A stretch of 64,000 nucleotides of DNA from Bacteroidales bacterium. GTDB lineage: Bacteria; Bacteroidota; Bacteroidia; Bacteroidales; 4484-276. The position numbers and the translations under genes were made by a program. Position 1 is the stretch's first letter. Each line of letters starts with the position of its first letter. Below are positions 26,316 to 36,201 of this stretch, piece by piece. The notes under the pieces are model-generated. The model did no database searches and was not told the DNA's origin. It saw nothing but the letters and a program-made list of their open reading frames with translations. The stretch covers positions 42,011 to 106,010 of the forward strand of contig DASRND010000034.1 of the NCBI GenBank assembly GCA_035647615.1, written 5' to 3'.

Positions 26316-27173
26316 CTAATGATGCAGCGTGCCGATATTGATCACCGGGGCGGCGTCGCGGTCGGAACAAAGCACGACCATCAGGTTGCTCACCATGGCG
26401 GCTTTCTTGTCTTCGTCGAGTTCTACAATTTCTTTTTTGGATAACTCCTCCAGCGCCATCTCCACCATGCTCACAGCGCCTTCTACAATTTTAAATCGTG
26501 CGGCCACAATAGCGGTAGCCTGCTGACGGCGCAACATGGCACTTGCTATTTCGCTGGCGTAAGCCAAATAACTGATGCGCGCTTCGTGCACATAGATGCC
26601 GGCGATGGCAAGCCGCTCAGTAATCTCCACTTCGAGGGCATGATTTACCTCTTCGCCACCCGAACGCAAAGTGATGTCGGCTCCCGCGTCGTCAAAATTA
26701 TCGTAAGGATAATGACCAGCCAGCTTACGCATTGCAGCCTCAGTTTGGATTTCGACAAAATGCTCGTAATGATCTACCTCGAAGGCTGCCTTAAAAGTAT
26801 CTTCAACTTTCCACACCAGCACAATGCCGATCATAATTGGGTTGCCGAGCTTGTCGTTTACCTTGATAGGCTCGCTGTCGAGGTTGCGAGCACGCAGCGA
26901 AATTTTGTCTTTTGTAAAAAATGGATTCACCCAAAAGAAACCGTTTTTCTTGATGGTTCCCTGGTAAGCGCCAAAGAGGACCAACACCTTCGACTCGTTG
27001 GGGTTGACGATTGTAAAACCAGCAATCAGCAACAGCGCAAGGATATCGATAACGATCAGCCAGGGCAATTCGAGCGTGATCAAAACAACAATGGGAACGA
27101 CCAGCAATAGCAACACCAGCACAACCATCGGGTAACCGGAAATTGCCGAATAAGATTTTTCTTCTTTTTTCAT
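26316..27173 (-). CDS. SPFH/Band 7 (slipin-like) membrane protein
   Basis: 285 residues: hydrophobic N-terminus with two membrane segments (MVVLVLLLLVVPIVVLITLE and WLIVIDILALLLIAGFTIV), then an SPFH domain (NPNESKVLVLFGAYQGTIK, KVEDTFKAAFEVDHYEHFVE, EITERLAIAGIYVHEARISY) and a short C-terminal helix (SMVEMALEELSKKEIVELDE). SPFH proteins form membrane scaffolds; substrate here unknown. A -7 box at 27220-27227 lies upstream. Confidence 0.85.
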   Translation of the reverse strand: MKKEEKSYSAISGYPMVVLVLLLLVVPIVVLITLELPWLIVIDILALLLIAGFTIVNPNESKVLVLFGAYQGTIKKNGFFWVNPFFTKDKISLRARNLDSEPIKVNDKLGNPIMIGIVLVWKVEDTFKAAFEVDHYEHFVEIQTEAAMRKLAGHYPYDNFDDAGADITLRSGGEEVNHALEVEITERLAIAGIYVHEARISYLAYASEIASAMLRRQQATAIVAARFKIVEGAVSMVEMALEELSKKEIVELDEDKKAAMVSNLMVVLCSDRDAAPVINIGTLHH

Positions 27174-27219
27174 AGTCAGGAGTTTTTAAAAGTACATGTT
27201 TGATATTATTTCAATATCA

Positions 27220-27227
27220 CAAAGATA
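27220..27227 (-). promoter_or_regulatory. -7 element of the SPFH-Arc pair
   Basis: Minus-strand TATCTTTG, matching TAnnTTTG, 47 bp before the SPFH start. A TTTG lies 23 nt upstream, a little further than usual, so the full promoter is moderately supported. Confidence 0.45.
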
Positions 27228-27463
27228 CTATTATAAATTAATACGCCCGACAAAAAATATTTTTATTTTTTTAATGATGTCGTTGCTTTTGGGGCTTTAG
27301 TTCAAAAATCAATATTCGATATTAAGTTTTTGATCCCAAAATCCCGCTACAATAAAAATGTATTGTAACTTTTCCCGTGGTCAGCACGTCGTAGGACTAA
27401 AATGCACAAAAAATACTTTATCAATAAACTAACTTCATAAATAATCATTTAAAAACTACACAG

Positions 27464-28954
27464 ATGAAGGCGATACACAAATCGGGAATAATTTACATCG
27501 TGATGGCACTTGCCCTGCTGGCTCCCGTCATTGCACAGGCTCAGACAACGAAAGGCAACAAAAATGTGGTGAAGCAGGAACGCGCTGTTACTCCTTTTAT
27601 CAAAATAGATGTGAACGGAGCTTTCGACGTATTTCTAACCCAACAGCCGGCCACCACGCTGACGGTAGAAGCCGATGAAAACCTGATGGATCAAATCACC
27701 ACCGAGGTTCGTAACCAGGTGCTGACGATAAGCTCTAAACAAATTAAAAACCCTACCAAGCTCAACGTCTATATTTCATCCCCCACCATCGAGTTTATCA
27801 GGATGAGCGGTGCCTCAAACCTCACCGGAGAAAATACCATCCAGGGACAAGCACTCGATATTACAACCAGCGGTGCCACGGATTTACGACTCAATGTAAA
27901 TGTGGATGTTCTATCGGTAAATGCTTCCGGCGCTTCGGTGATTACCCTCTCAGGTACTGCCAAAGAATTGTTGGCAACAGCCAGTGGCGCCTCCGACGTA
28001 AAAGCCTCTAAACTTCAGGTGACCGATGCTACGGCCGATGCCAGCGGCGCAGCCAACATTAATGTGAATGCTTTGGGCAAAGTGCATACCACCACCAGCG
28101 GCGCCGGCGACATCGACCTCTCCGGAAAAGCTGCCGAGGTAGAAAACTACAACGACGAAATGAATGTGAGATCGTGGAAAGAGGGCAACAAAACCATCGT
28201 AAAAGCAGGCAGCGTAATCGTGGAAGTAACCGACAGCGATTCCACCAAAATTTCTATTGGCGGACACAATCTCACTGTGGATAAATCCGGCAACGTAAAA
28301 TGGAAGCGCAACCACACGCAGAAGTTTAACGGACACTGGGCCGGAGTTGAGTTGGGTGTAAATGGCTACGTGACCGATGGCTTTAAAACGGACATCAAAG
28401 GACAATATGATTTTTTGAATCTGAAATACGAAAAATCTATCGAGGTGAATGTGAACTTCTTTGAGCAAAATTTTAATCTTATTGACGAAAAATTTGGTGT
28501 GCTCACCGGTTTAGGATTGCGCTGGAACAACTACCGTTTCGACGACAATAATATAGTTCTGGATGGCGATGCAGACGTCATCGTTGGGCACGCCCACGAC
28601 ACGCACCAATTGCGCAAAAGCAAGCTGGTGGCCAACTATCTTACCCTGCCCGTTCTGTTCGAGTACCAGACCAACCGTTTTTCAAGGCGCAACAGTTTTC
28701 ACGTAGGCGCCGGCATGGTGATGGGATGGCGCTTTGCTACGCACACCAAGATTCTTTATTTCGACAACGGTCGCCAAAAACCCAAACAACACGACAGCTT
28801 CCATCTGCGGCCTTTCCGCTACGACGCAACCGTGCGCGCCGGCTGGGGAATCATCAACCTCTACGCAACCTACTCGCTCAACACCCTTTTCAAAGAGGGG
28901 CGTGGTCCCGAGCTATACCCATTTTCCATTGGCATTACACTGGCCAATTTTTAA
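27464..28954 (+). CDS. DUF2807 (GIN) domain fused to outer-membrane barrel
   Basis: 496 residues. Signal peptide (IYIVMALALLAPVIAQAQ). Residues about 30-260 form the head-GIN/DUF2807 beta-helix repeats (LDITTSGATDLRLN, LSVNASGASVITL, ATASGASDVKAS, TTTSGAGDIDLSG): each turn has S/T-G-A. The C-terminal half is a PorT-like/outer-membrane barrel (WAGVELGVNGYVTDGFKT, GLGLRWNNYRFDDN, LPVLFEYQTNRFSRRNSFHV, YPFSIGITLANF). The combined layout in one chain is noteworthy. Terminator at 28986-29016. Confidence 0.8.
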   Translation: MKAIHKSGIIYIVMALALLAPVIAQAQTTKGNKNVVKQERAVTPFIKIDVNGAFDVFLTQQPATTLTVEADENLMDQITTEVRNQVLTISSKQIKNPTKLNVYISSPTIEFIRMSGASNLTGENTIQGQALDITTSGATDLRLNVNVDVLSVNASGASVITLSGTAKELLATASGASDVKASKLQVTDATADASGAANINVNALGKVHTTTSGAGDIDLSGKAAEVENYNDEMNVRSWKEGNKTIVKAGSVIVEVTDSDSTKISIGGHNLTVDKSGNVKWKRNHTQKFNGHWAGVELGVNGYVTDGFKTDIKGQYDFLNLKYEKSIEVNVNFFEQNFNLIDEKFGVLTGLGLRWNNYRFDDNNIVLDGDADVIVGHAHDTHQLRKSKLVANYLTLPVLFEYQTNRFSRRNSFHVGAGMVMGWRFATHTKILYFDNGRQKPKQHDSFHLRPFRYDATVRAGWGIINLYATYSLNTLFKEGRGPELYPFSIGITLANF

Positions 28955-28985
28955 AGAAAGCTTTTAGCAAAATAAACTGTATCTC

Positions 28986-29016
28986 AAAAGCCACCAATAA
29001 CACTGGTGGCTTTTGT
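28986..29016 (+). terminator. Terminator of the DUF2807-barrel gene
   Basis: Perfect stem AAAAGCCACCA / TGGTGGCTTTT with a seven-base loop, about 30 bp after the stop. Confidence 0.85.
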
Positions 29017-29100
29017 TATATTTTGCTGTAAGCAAAAAACACAAAAAATGTATTACTTTTACATCGTTATTTTTTAATCCAAAATAAATACCGAATTAGT

Positions 29101-29847
29101 ATGTCAGGACACAGTAAATGGTCGACCATTAAACGCAAAAAAGGTGCACTCGACTCCAAGCGCTCCAAGATCTTTTCTAAGATCATCAAAGAAATTACCG
29201 TTGCCGTAAAAGAAGGCGGATTCGATCCGGAGGGCAACCCGCGTTTGCGTATGGCAATTGCCAATGCCAAAGGCGCCAGCATGCCCAAGGACAACATCGA
29301 ACGCGCCATCAACAAAGGCAAAGAGAAAGACGCCGCTGCTTTTTCCGAGCAAACTTTTGAAGGATACCTGCCCAACGCCATAGCGGTTTATGTAGAATGT
29401 ACTACCGACAACCAACAACGCACTGTAAGCAACATCCGTTCGATCTTTAACAAACATGGCGGAAACCTGGGAACCACTGGCTCGCTGAGTTTCATGTTTG
29501 ACAGAAAAGGCGTTTTTGAAATTCCTAAAAAAGAGGATTTCGACATGGACAGCTTTGAGCTGGAAGTAATCGATGCCGGCGCCGAAGACATCACCGAGGA
29601 AGATGACATGATCACTCTCATTACCTCCATGGAAGATTTTGGCAACATGCAACGAAAACTCGAGGAGCTGGGAATAGAAACGGAAAGCGCCCAGTTGGAG
29701 CGCATCCCCCACGAAACTATTAACCTTGACCTCGAAAGCGGACGGAAAATTATGAGAGTAGTAGACCTCTTTGAGGACGACGACGATGTACAAAACGTGT
29801 TTCACAACCTCGAGATTACCGATGAGATGATGGAGGAAATGGAATAA
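29101..29847 (+). CDS. yebC: YebC/PmpR family regulator/translation factor
   Basis: 248 residues, full length. Signature N-terminus SGHSKWSTIKRKKGALDSKR, then IAKANAKGASMPKDNIERAI-like block (ANAKGASMPKDNIERAINKG), NAIAVYVECTTDNQQRTVSN and KHGGNLGTTGSLSFMFDRKG. The family is described as a transcriptional regulator and also as a TACO1-like aid in translating proline stretches; role here is by homology. Followed by a terminator (29995-30020). Confidence 0.95.
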   Translation: MSGHSKWSTIKRKKGALDSKRSKIFSKIIKEITVAVKEGGFDPEGNPRLRMAIANAKGASMPKDNIERAINKGKEKDAAAFSEQTFEGYLPNAIAVYVECTTDNQQRTVSNIRSIFNKHGGNLGTTGSLSFMFDRKGVFEIPKKEDFDMDSFELEVIDAGAEDITEEDDMITLITSMEDFGNMQRKLEELGIETESAQLERIPHETINLDLESGRKIMRVVDLFEDDDDVQNVFHNLEITDEMMEEME

Positions 29848-29994
29848 CTCCAAAGACAAAAGTCAAAACCCAAATAACAATAAGTTCCGAAATCCAATGC
29901 CCAAATAATTGTGTCTGTTTAGATTATTGAATTTTTTGAATTGAGATTTATTTGGATTTTGTTTCATTGTTACATTAGATTTTCTTAAAACATC

Positions 29995-30020
29995 AAAACC
30001 GGCTTCGTGCCGGTTTTTTT
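29995..30020 (+). terminator. Terminator between yebC and dnaE
   Basis: Stem AAAACCGGC / GCCGGTTTT with TTCGT loop and seven T, about 148 bp after yebC; intergenic sequence before it is A/T-rich with no gene. Confidence 0.85.
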
Positions 30021-30132
30021 GTTTTCACGTATTTTCTTTACTCCGCACACTTATCAACAAGCTGCCCCAAAAAAGCCATCGAAAGGCTATTTTTGCTGTC
30101 CTTGTTTTTTCATTCCCATAATAGCTGAAGTT

Positions 30133-33100
30133 ATGTATTTGATTTTTGATACCGAAACCACCGGTAAGCCCAGGAATTACAACGCACCGATTACTGATCT
30201 GGACAACTGGCCACGCATGGTGCAGATTGCCTGGCAACTGCACGACTACGACGGCAATCTGATAGAGAATCAGAGTTTTATTGTTCGTCCCGACGGCTTC
30301 GACATCCCCTACAACGCCGAGAAAATCCACGGCATCTCCACACAAATGGCTGCTACCTATGGGGCGCCGTTGCAAGAGGTACTTGATGTTTTTTCGGCTA
30401 CCCTGCAACGCTGTACACACGTTGCCGGCCACAACGTAAGCTTTGATCTGAACATTGCCGGTGCTGAATTTTTGCGCTGCGGACTGGACAACCTGCTAGC
30501 CGGACCTGCATCGGTGGATACCATGCAAATATCCACCGCATATTGTGCCCTGCCGGGAGGACGCGGCGGCAGCTACAAATACCCAAGCCTTTCGGAGCTG
30601 CACATCAAACTCTTCAACACAGCTTTTGAAGAAGCCCACAACGCTGCCGGAGATGTGGTGGCCACAACGCGCTGCTTTCTGGAGCTTATCCGCCTGGGCA
30701 TTATCGACGAGCAGCACCTGAAAATTGACAAACAAATCTTATTACGATTTCGTCAAAATAATACCACACCGATAGCGCCCATCGAGCTGAAGGTGAAATC
30801 TAACAAGCAACTTAGCGAAGAGCTGGCTGCCAAATCCATGGCCATCCCTGACGAAACAGTTGCTACCATTACTGAACAAACTATAGCGGCTGATACAGCA
30901 AAATCCTTCGTCCATTTGCACGTACATTCTTATTTTTCTGTATTGCAGGCCACACCCTCCATCGAAGGGCTGGTGCAAAAAGCCGCCGGGCTGGGGATGA
31001 CGGCATTGGCACTCACCGATCTGGGAAACTTGTATGGTGTTTTTCAGTTTATAAAAGTAGCGCAGAATCACAACATCAAGCCGATTATCGGATGCGAGCT
31101 CTATCTTACAGAAGACCGCCTGAAAGTAAAATTCACCAAAGACAATCCCGACCGCCGCCACCAACAGCCATTTTTGGCCAAAAACATCCAGGGCTACCGC
31201 AACCTTTCGCACCTTAACACGCTGGGATGGGTGGAAGGCAGCTACAGCGGATTTCCGCGCATCGACAAAGAGTTGCTGCTGCGTTATAAAGATCATCTGA
31301 TAACCACCACCGGCGGACTGCAGTCGGAGATCAATGACTTGATTTTGAATATCGGCGAGCAACAGGCAGAAGAGGCTTTTGTATGGTGGCACCAGCAATT
31401 TGGCGACGACTTTTACGTGCAGATCAACCGCCACGGCCTTCCGGAGGAGGAACGCGCCAACATGGTACTTTTGAAATTTGCCCGTAAATACAATGTGAAA
31501 ATCATTGCTGCCAACGAAATATTTTATCTCGAAAAAGAAGATTCGGATTTGCACGACAGCCTGCTTTGCGTCAAAGACAACGAATATCAGAGCACACCCA
31601 TTGGCAGAGGCCGGGGAACGCGATTTGGATTTACAAGCGATGAGTATTATTTCAAGACGCAGCAGGAAATGCAGGAGCTCTTCGCCGACCTACCCGAAGC
31701 CATCTCCAACACTTACGAGATTGCCGAATCCATAGAAGCTTTCAATTTGCAGCGCGATGCTATGATGCCAGAGTTTCCGATACCACCCGATTTTGGCACG
31801 CTCGAAGATTATCGGACGAAATTTTCAGAGGAAGAGCTGAAAGTTTTTTTTGACGATATAGAAGTGAAAGGTAATTTCAAGCGCATCGGAGGATATGAAA
31901 GGGCGCTACACATCCAGCTCGAAGCCGATTATCTGCAACACCTCACTATGCAGGGAGCCCAAAAACGCTACCCCGACATGAGCGATTCCATCCGCGAGCG
32001 CATCGACTTTGAGTTAAGCGTAATATGCAAAATGGGTTATCCAGGCTATTTTCTCATTGTACAGGACTTTCTGCAGGAGGCGCGCCGCATGGGCGTATGG
32101 GTAGGCCCCGGGCGTGGCTCGGCAGCAGGCTCGGTAGTGGCGTATTGTCTCAAAATTACCGAAATCGACCCAATAGAATATGGATTGCTCTTCGAGCGCT
32201 TTCTAAATCCGGAGCGGATTTCGCTGCCCGACATCGATATCGACTTTGATGAGGACGGCCGCGAACGAGTATTGAAATGGGTTGAAGAAAAATACGGCCA
32301 TCAACGTGTGGCACACATTATCACCTTTGGTAAAATGGCGCCTAAAATGGCCATCCGCGACATTGCGCGCGTAAAACAACTTCCACTGAGCGAAGCCAAC
32401 CGATTGTCAAAAATGATACCCAACAGACCAGGCACCGGTTTTGGCGAAGCTTATAAAGAAGTGCCGGAGCTTTTGCGCGAAAAAAACGCCTCCAACGACC
32501 CACTCGTTCGATCCACCCTGGCCAGCGCCGAAAAAATTGAAGGCACCGTAAGAAACATTGGCACCCATGCCTGCGGCATCATCATCAGCCGCGACGACCT
32601 GGCTGAGCACATTCCGCTCACTACAGCCAAAGACACCAATCTGCTGGTTACGCAATTCGACGGAAGCCAAATAGAAGAAGCCGGCATGCTCAAGATGGAT
32701 TTTCTGGGGCTTAAAACGCTTTCGATTATCAAAGATGCTGTGGAAAACGTACGCAAAAGTAAAGGTTTAGAGATCAATATCGATGACATCCCACACGACG
32801 ACGAGAAGACTTTCGAGCTTTATAGCCACGGCGACACCACTGGCATTTTTCAGTTTGAATCGGAAGGAATGAGGAAAAATCTGCGGCAGCTTAAACCCAC
32901 CAAGTTCGACGACTTGATAGCCATGAATGCCTTGTACCGACCTGGCCCGATGGATTACATTCCCAACTTTATCAGGCGCAAGCTTGGCAAAGAGAAAATC
33001 GTATACGATCTGCCCGAGCAGGAAGAAATCCTGAAAGCAACCTATGGTGTTACTGTTTATCAGGAGCAAGTGATGCTGCTCTCACAACTTTTGGGAGGTT

Positions 33101-34515
33101 TTACCAAAGGAGAAGCTGACAATTTGCGTAAAGCAATGGGGAAGAAAATGGTGGGGATCCTCAACAAGATGAAGCCTAAATTTTTGGAAGGCGCCAAAAA
33201 GCGTGGCCACGACATGAAGATCATCGACAAGATATGGACCGACTGGCTGGAGTTTGCCAACTATGCTTTCAACAAATCGCATTCGACGAGCTACGCATAT
33301 GTTTCGTATCGCATGGCGTATCTCAAAGCACATTATCCAAGCGAGTTTATGGCTGCGGTTTTGAGCCGCAACCTAAACGATCTGACCAAAATCACAGGAT
33401 TTATCGACGAGGTACACCGCATGGGCATCGAAGTTTTGGGCCCGGACGTCAACGAGTCGGAGCAGCTTTTTATCGTCAACAAAAAAGGCAACATTCGTTT
33501 TGGGATGGCTGCTATCAAAGGGCTGGGAAGTTCTGTAGCCGAAAGCATCATTGAAGAACGTAATGAAAACGGGCTCTTCACCAGTGTGTTCGACTTCGCG
33601 CGTCGTATCGATCTAAAGACTGTCAACAAGCGGAGCTTTGAGGCGCTTGCCCGCGCCGGGGCATTCGATTCGTTCGAAAACGTTCACCGTGCCCAGCTTT
33701 TTTTTCAGGAAAACAGCGACGACAGCACATTTATAGAGAAACTCCTGCGCTTCGCCGCCAAATATCAGGAACGCAAAAACTCACAGCAGGTTTCGCTATT
33801 TGACGATGACGACGAGCAAATCATCGCCGAAGACCCTCCATTGCCCGAGTGTAAGCCTTGGACAAACATCGAAAAACTGCGCAACGAGAAGGATGTCACG
33901 GGATTTTACATCTCCGGCCATCCGCTCGATGAATTCAGAACAGAGCTTAAAAATTATGGCAAACAACGCATCTCCGATTTCAAAGACAACCTGAAAAAAT
34001 ATTCCAACCGTCCACTGGTGTTTGGCGGCATGGTTTCAACGGTGACGCATCGTTTTACCAAAGACGACAAGCCGTGGGGAACTTTTATGATAGAGGATTT
34101 CGACGAAACTTTTGAACTGCGCCTGTTTTCGGAGGAATATCTCAAGTACAAATATTTCCTTACAGAAGGCTTTTTCCTGCTGATCTATGCGCGTGTAGAG
34201 CAACGTTTCCGAAACGATGAAGAGTTTCAGGTGCGCATCACCGACATCCGGCTGTTGCCAGAGATTATCGATCGGGAGACGCAAGGTATCACGCTGCGCA
34301 TATCCATCGACGACATGGAGCCGGCGCTGGTGGATCAGATTTTTAATTTGTACAAAAAGAATCCAGGAAATTGCCACGTTCGTTTTTTGGTGGTGGATGA
34401 GCAGGATGGTTTAAATTTAGAAATGAAATCGGCTACCATGCGCGTAAAACCTTCTGCATTTCTCAAAGCCATCGAAAGGGAGCCGCTGATAAGTTACGAG
34501 CTAAATGGCCATTAG
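30133..34515 (+). CDS. dnaE: DNA polymerase III alpha subunit with N-terminal DnaQ-like exonuclease domain
   Basis: Replicative polymerase, 1460 residues from the start ATG 30133 (MYLIFDTETTG); the frame extends 42 codons further upstream over the terminator and is excluded. Residues about 1-200: DEDDh exonuclease (DTETTG, HNVSFDLNIA, AHNAAGDVVAT). From about 258: PHP domain (HLHVH at 261-265; ALTDLGN with Leu297 where active PHPs have His). Polymerase core with LPDIDIDFDEDGRERV (Asp700, 702, 704), HhH, and a C-terminal OB domain (LVFGGMVSTVTHRFTKDDKP). Fusion of proofreading and polymerase in one chain. Confidence 0.95.
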   Translation: MYLIFDTETTGKPRNYNAPITDLDNWPRMVQIAWQLHDYDGNLIENQSFIVRPDGFDIPYNAEKIHGISTQMAATYGAPLQEVLDVFSATLQRCTHVAGHNVSFDLNIAGAEFLRCGLDNLLAGPASVDTMQISTAYCALPGGRGGSYKYPSLSELHIKLFNTAFEEAHNAAGDVVATTRCFLELIRLGIIDEQHLKIDKQILLRFRQNNTTPIAPIELKVKSNKQLSEELAAKSMAIPDETVATITEQTIAADTAKSFVHLHVHSYFSVLQATPSIEGLVQKAAGLGMTALALTDLGNLYGVFQFIKVAQNHNIKPIIGCELYLTEDRLKVKFTKDNPDRRHQQPFLAKNIQGYRNLSHLNTLGWVEGSYSGFPRIDKELLLRYKDHLITTTGGLQSEINDLILNIGEQQAEEAFVWWHQQFGDDFYVQINRHGLPEEERANMVLLKFARKYNVKIIAANEIFYLEKEDSDLHDSLLCVKDNEYQSTPIGRGRGTRFGFTSDEYYFKTQQEMQELFADLPEAISNTYEIAESIEAFNLQRDAMMPEFPIPPDFGTLEDYRTKFSEEELKVFFDDIEVKGNFKRIGGYERALHIQLEADYLQHLTMQGAQKRYPDMSDSIRERIDFELSVICKMGYPGYFLIVQDFLQEARRMGVWVGPGRGSAAGSVVAYCLKITEIDPIEYGLLFERFLNPERISLPDIDIDFDEDGRERVLKWVEEKYGHQRVAHIITFGKMAPKMAIRDIARVKQLPLSEANRLSKMIPNRPGTGFGEAYKEVPELLREKNASNDPLVRSTLASAEKIEGTVRNIGTHACGIIISRDDLAEHIPLTTAKDTNLLVTQFDGSQIEEAGMLKMDFLGLKTLSIIKDAVENVRKSKGLEINIDDIPHDDEKTFELYSHGDTTGIFQFESEGMRKNLRQLKPTKFDDLIAMNALYRPGPMDYIPNFIRRKLGKEKIVYDLPEQEEILKATYGVTVYQEQVMLLSQLLGGFTKGEADNLRKAMGKKMVGILNKMKPKFLEGAKKRGHDMKIIDKIWTDWLEFANYAFNKSHSTSYAYVSYRMAYLKAHYPSEFMAAVLSRNLNDLTKITGFIDEVHRMGIEVLGPDVNESEQLFIVNKKGNIRFGMAAIKGLGSSVAESIIEERNENGLFTSVFDFARRIDLKTVNKRSFEALARAGAFDSFENVHRAQLFFQENSDDSTFIEKLLRFAAKYQERKNSQQVSLFDDDDEQIIAEDPPLPECKPWTNIEKLRNEKDVTGFYISGHPLDEFRTELKNYGKQRISDFKDNLKKYSNRPLVFGGMVSTVTHRFTKDDKPWGTFMIEDFDETFELRLFSEEYLKYKYFLTEGFFLLIYARVEQRFRNDEEFQVRITDIRLLPEIIDRETQGITLRISIDDMEPALVDQIFNLYKKNPGNCHVRFLVVDEQDGLNLEMKSATMRVKPSAFLKAIEREPLISYELNGH

Positions 34516-34544
34516 CGACAAGCTACAGAGGGTGATTAAAAGAG

Positions 34545-34575
34545 AAAAGCCGATCCCGGGCGGGAACGGCTTTTG
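34545..34575 (+). terminator. Terminator after dnaE
   Basis: Stem AAAAGCCG / CGGCTTTT around a GC-rich 14-base loop (ATCCCGGGCGGGAA), 30 bp after the stop. The following gap to the convergent superoxide dismutase holds no further gene. Confidence 0.75.
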
Positions 34576-34686
34576 CAATTAACCAAATTAGTGAGCTATG
34601 AAAAAAAATTACTTTTTTGAATCCGGTAAAGCCCGGAAGTAATGTTTTGCTTAAAGAACGCAAAACAATCACAAAAGGTTTATCCT

Positions 34687-35310
34687 TTAACCATTTTTAA
34701 AGTTTTTGGCCACCTCATCCCAATTTATCACATTAAACCACGCATTGATATAGTCGGGTCGTTTGTTTTGGTATTTCAGATAATATGCGTGCTCCCACAC
34801 ATCCAGAGCAAGGATTGGTTTGCCGTGGTGATCAGCTACATCCATCAGCGGGCTGTCCTGATTGCCTGTTGAGGTTATCTTAAGATTTCCAGAATCATCC
34901 TTGATGAGCCAAGCCCAGCCGCTACCAAAACGGGTGGCTGCTGCATCGCTGAATTTTTCTTTGAACTGGCTATAGGAACCGAAAGCCGACTTTATGACTT
35001 TGCCAATATCGCCATCAGGTTCGCCACCACCATTTTTGGTCATCACTTTCCAGAACAGGTCGTGGTTAAGAAAACCGCCACCATTGTTGCGGATGCCTGC
35101 GGGTGCTTTACTCATTTGCTTGAGCAACCGGCCAAATTCCATGTCGGCATACTCGCTGTCTTTGGCTGCAGCCATAAATTTATCGTAATAACCACGATGG
35201 TGCTTGGTGTAGTGCAGCTCCATGGTTTGTGCGTCGATGTAGGGTTCTAAAGCATCGTAGCTGTAGGGTAAATCAGGAAATTTGAGATCTTTTACTTTCG
35301 TCGTTAACAT
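34687..35310 (-). CDS. Superoxide dismutase (Fe/Mn family)
   Basis: Disproportionates superoxide. 207 residues. Metal ligands are the His in ELHYTKHHRGYYD, the His in NHDLFWKVM, and Asp/His in ALDVWEHAYYLKYQNKRPDY. The GGFLNHDLFW block looks Mn- or cambialistic-type, but metal choice is not settled by eye. Convergent to dnaE. Presence indicates exposure to oxygen. Confidence 0.95.
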   Translation of the reverse strand: MLTTKVKDLKFPDLPYSYDALEPYIDAQTMELHYTKHHRGYYDKFMAAAKDSEYADMEFGRLLKQMSKAPAGIRNNGGGFLNHDLFWKVMTKNGGGEPDGDIGKVIKSAFGSYSQFKEKFSDAAATRFGSGWAWLIKDDSGNLKITSTGNQDSPLMDVADHHGKPILALDVWEHAYYLKYQNKRPDYINAWFNVINWDEVAKNFKNG

Positions 35311-35493
35311 GATTATATTTTTTTTGTGTTTGTAATTTAGAATCTAACAAAACAACCATTCTCACCGCGCATTGTTTATGGGCTGCGTCGTTTTGAATAT
35401 TTTTAACATCGCAAAAGGCAAATCCCGGAGTTCAGGAAACGAAATCCAAATGCGTTTGTATTTGCGTTGGTTGAATAGTACTATTTTCGCGTA

Positions 35494-36201
35494 ATGAATA
35501 ACGGAAGCCGAAAATATCACCACATATTTTTTGATTTGGATATGACCTTGTGGGATTTTGAATCGAATGCCCGCGAGGCTTACGAAGATATTTACCGCAC
35601 CTTCAGGCTGAGCGATCGCGGCATCGATAGTCTCAACGATTTTATCAGCAAATATTTTGTACACAACGACCGGTTGTGGGAACAATATCGCAATGGCGAA
35701 ATCGAGAAAGAGCTTCTGCGTACCCTTCGTTTTGAGCTTACGCTCCGCGATTATGGCATCGACGACCCAGCGCTGGCCCAGGCCATCGGTCACGAATATG
35801 TTACCATCAGCCCTACCAAAACCCGATTATTCCCAAACGCCCACACCACACTGGCCTATCTGCAAAAGCAATACACGCTGAGCATTATCACCAACGGCTT
35901 TGAAGAGGTACAATTCCGTAAACTAAAGAATAGCCACCTGGACAGCTATTTCAATCATGTGATCACTTCAGAGCAGGCAGGCAGTAAAAAACCCGATCCG
36001 GAGATATTCAAATACGCCCTGCAACAGGTCGGAGCCGAAGCCAGCCAGAGTGTGATGATAGGTGACGATTTGGAAGTAGATATACTTGGCGCGATGCAGG
36101 CCGGGATGGACGCTGTGTTTTTTAATCCAAAGAGAACTGAGCATAAAAGCAATATCCTTCACGAAATTAATGACCTAAACGATTTAACAAACATATTATG
36201 A
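35494..36201 (+). CDS. YjjG-type HAD pyrimidine nucleotidase
   Basis: 235 residues. Motif I FFDLDMTLWDFESNA, motif II IITNGFEEVQFRKL, motif III KKPDPEIFKYAL, motif IV MIGDDLEVDILGAMQAGMD. Overall layout is that of the YjjG/YfnB noncanonical pyrimidine nucleotidase family, which removes damaged pyrimidine nucleotides. The stop overlaps the ATG of the next lipoprotein gene by ATGA, so the two are coupled. Confidence 0.88.
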   Translation: MNNGSRKYHHIFFDLDMTLWDFESNAREAYEDIYRTFRLSDRGIDSLNDFISKYFVHNDRLWEQYRNGEIEKELLRTLRFELTLRDYGIDDPALAQAIGHEYVTISPTKTRLFPNAHTTLAYLQKQYTLSIITNGFEEVQFRKLKNSHLDSYFNHVITSEQAGSKKPDPEIFKYALQQVGAEASQSVMIGDDLEVDILGAMQAGMDAVFFNPKRTEHKSNILHEINDLNDLTNIL

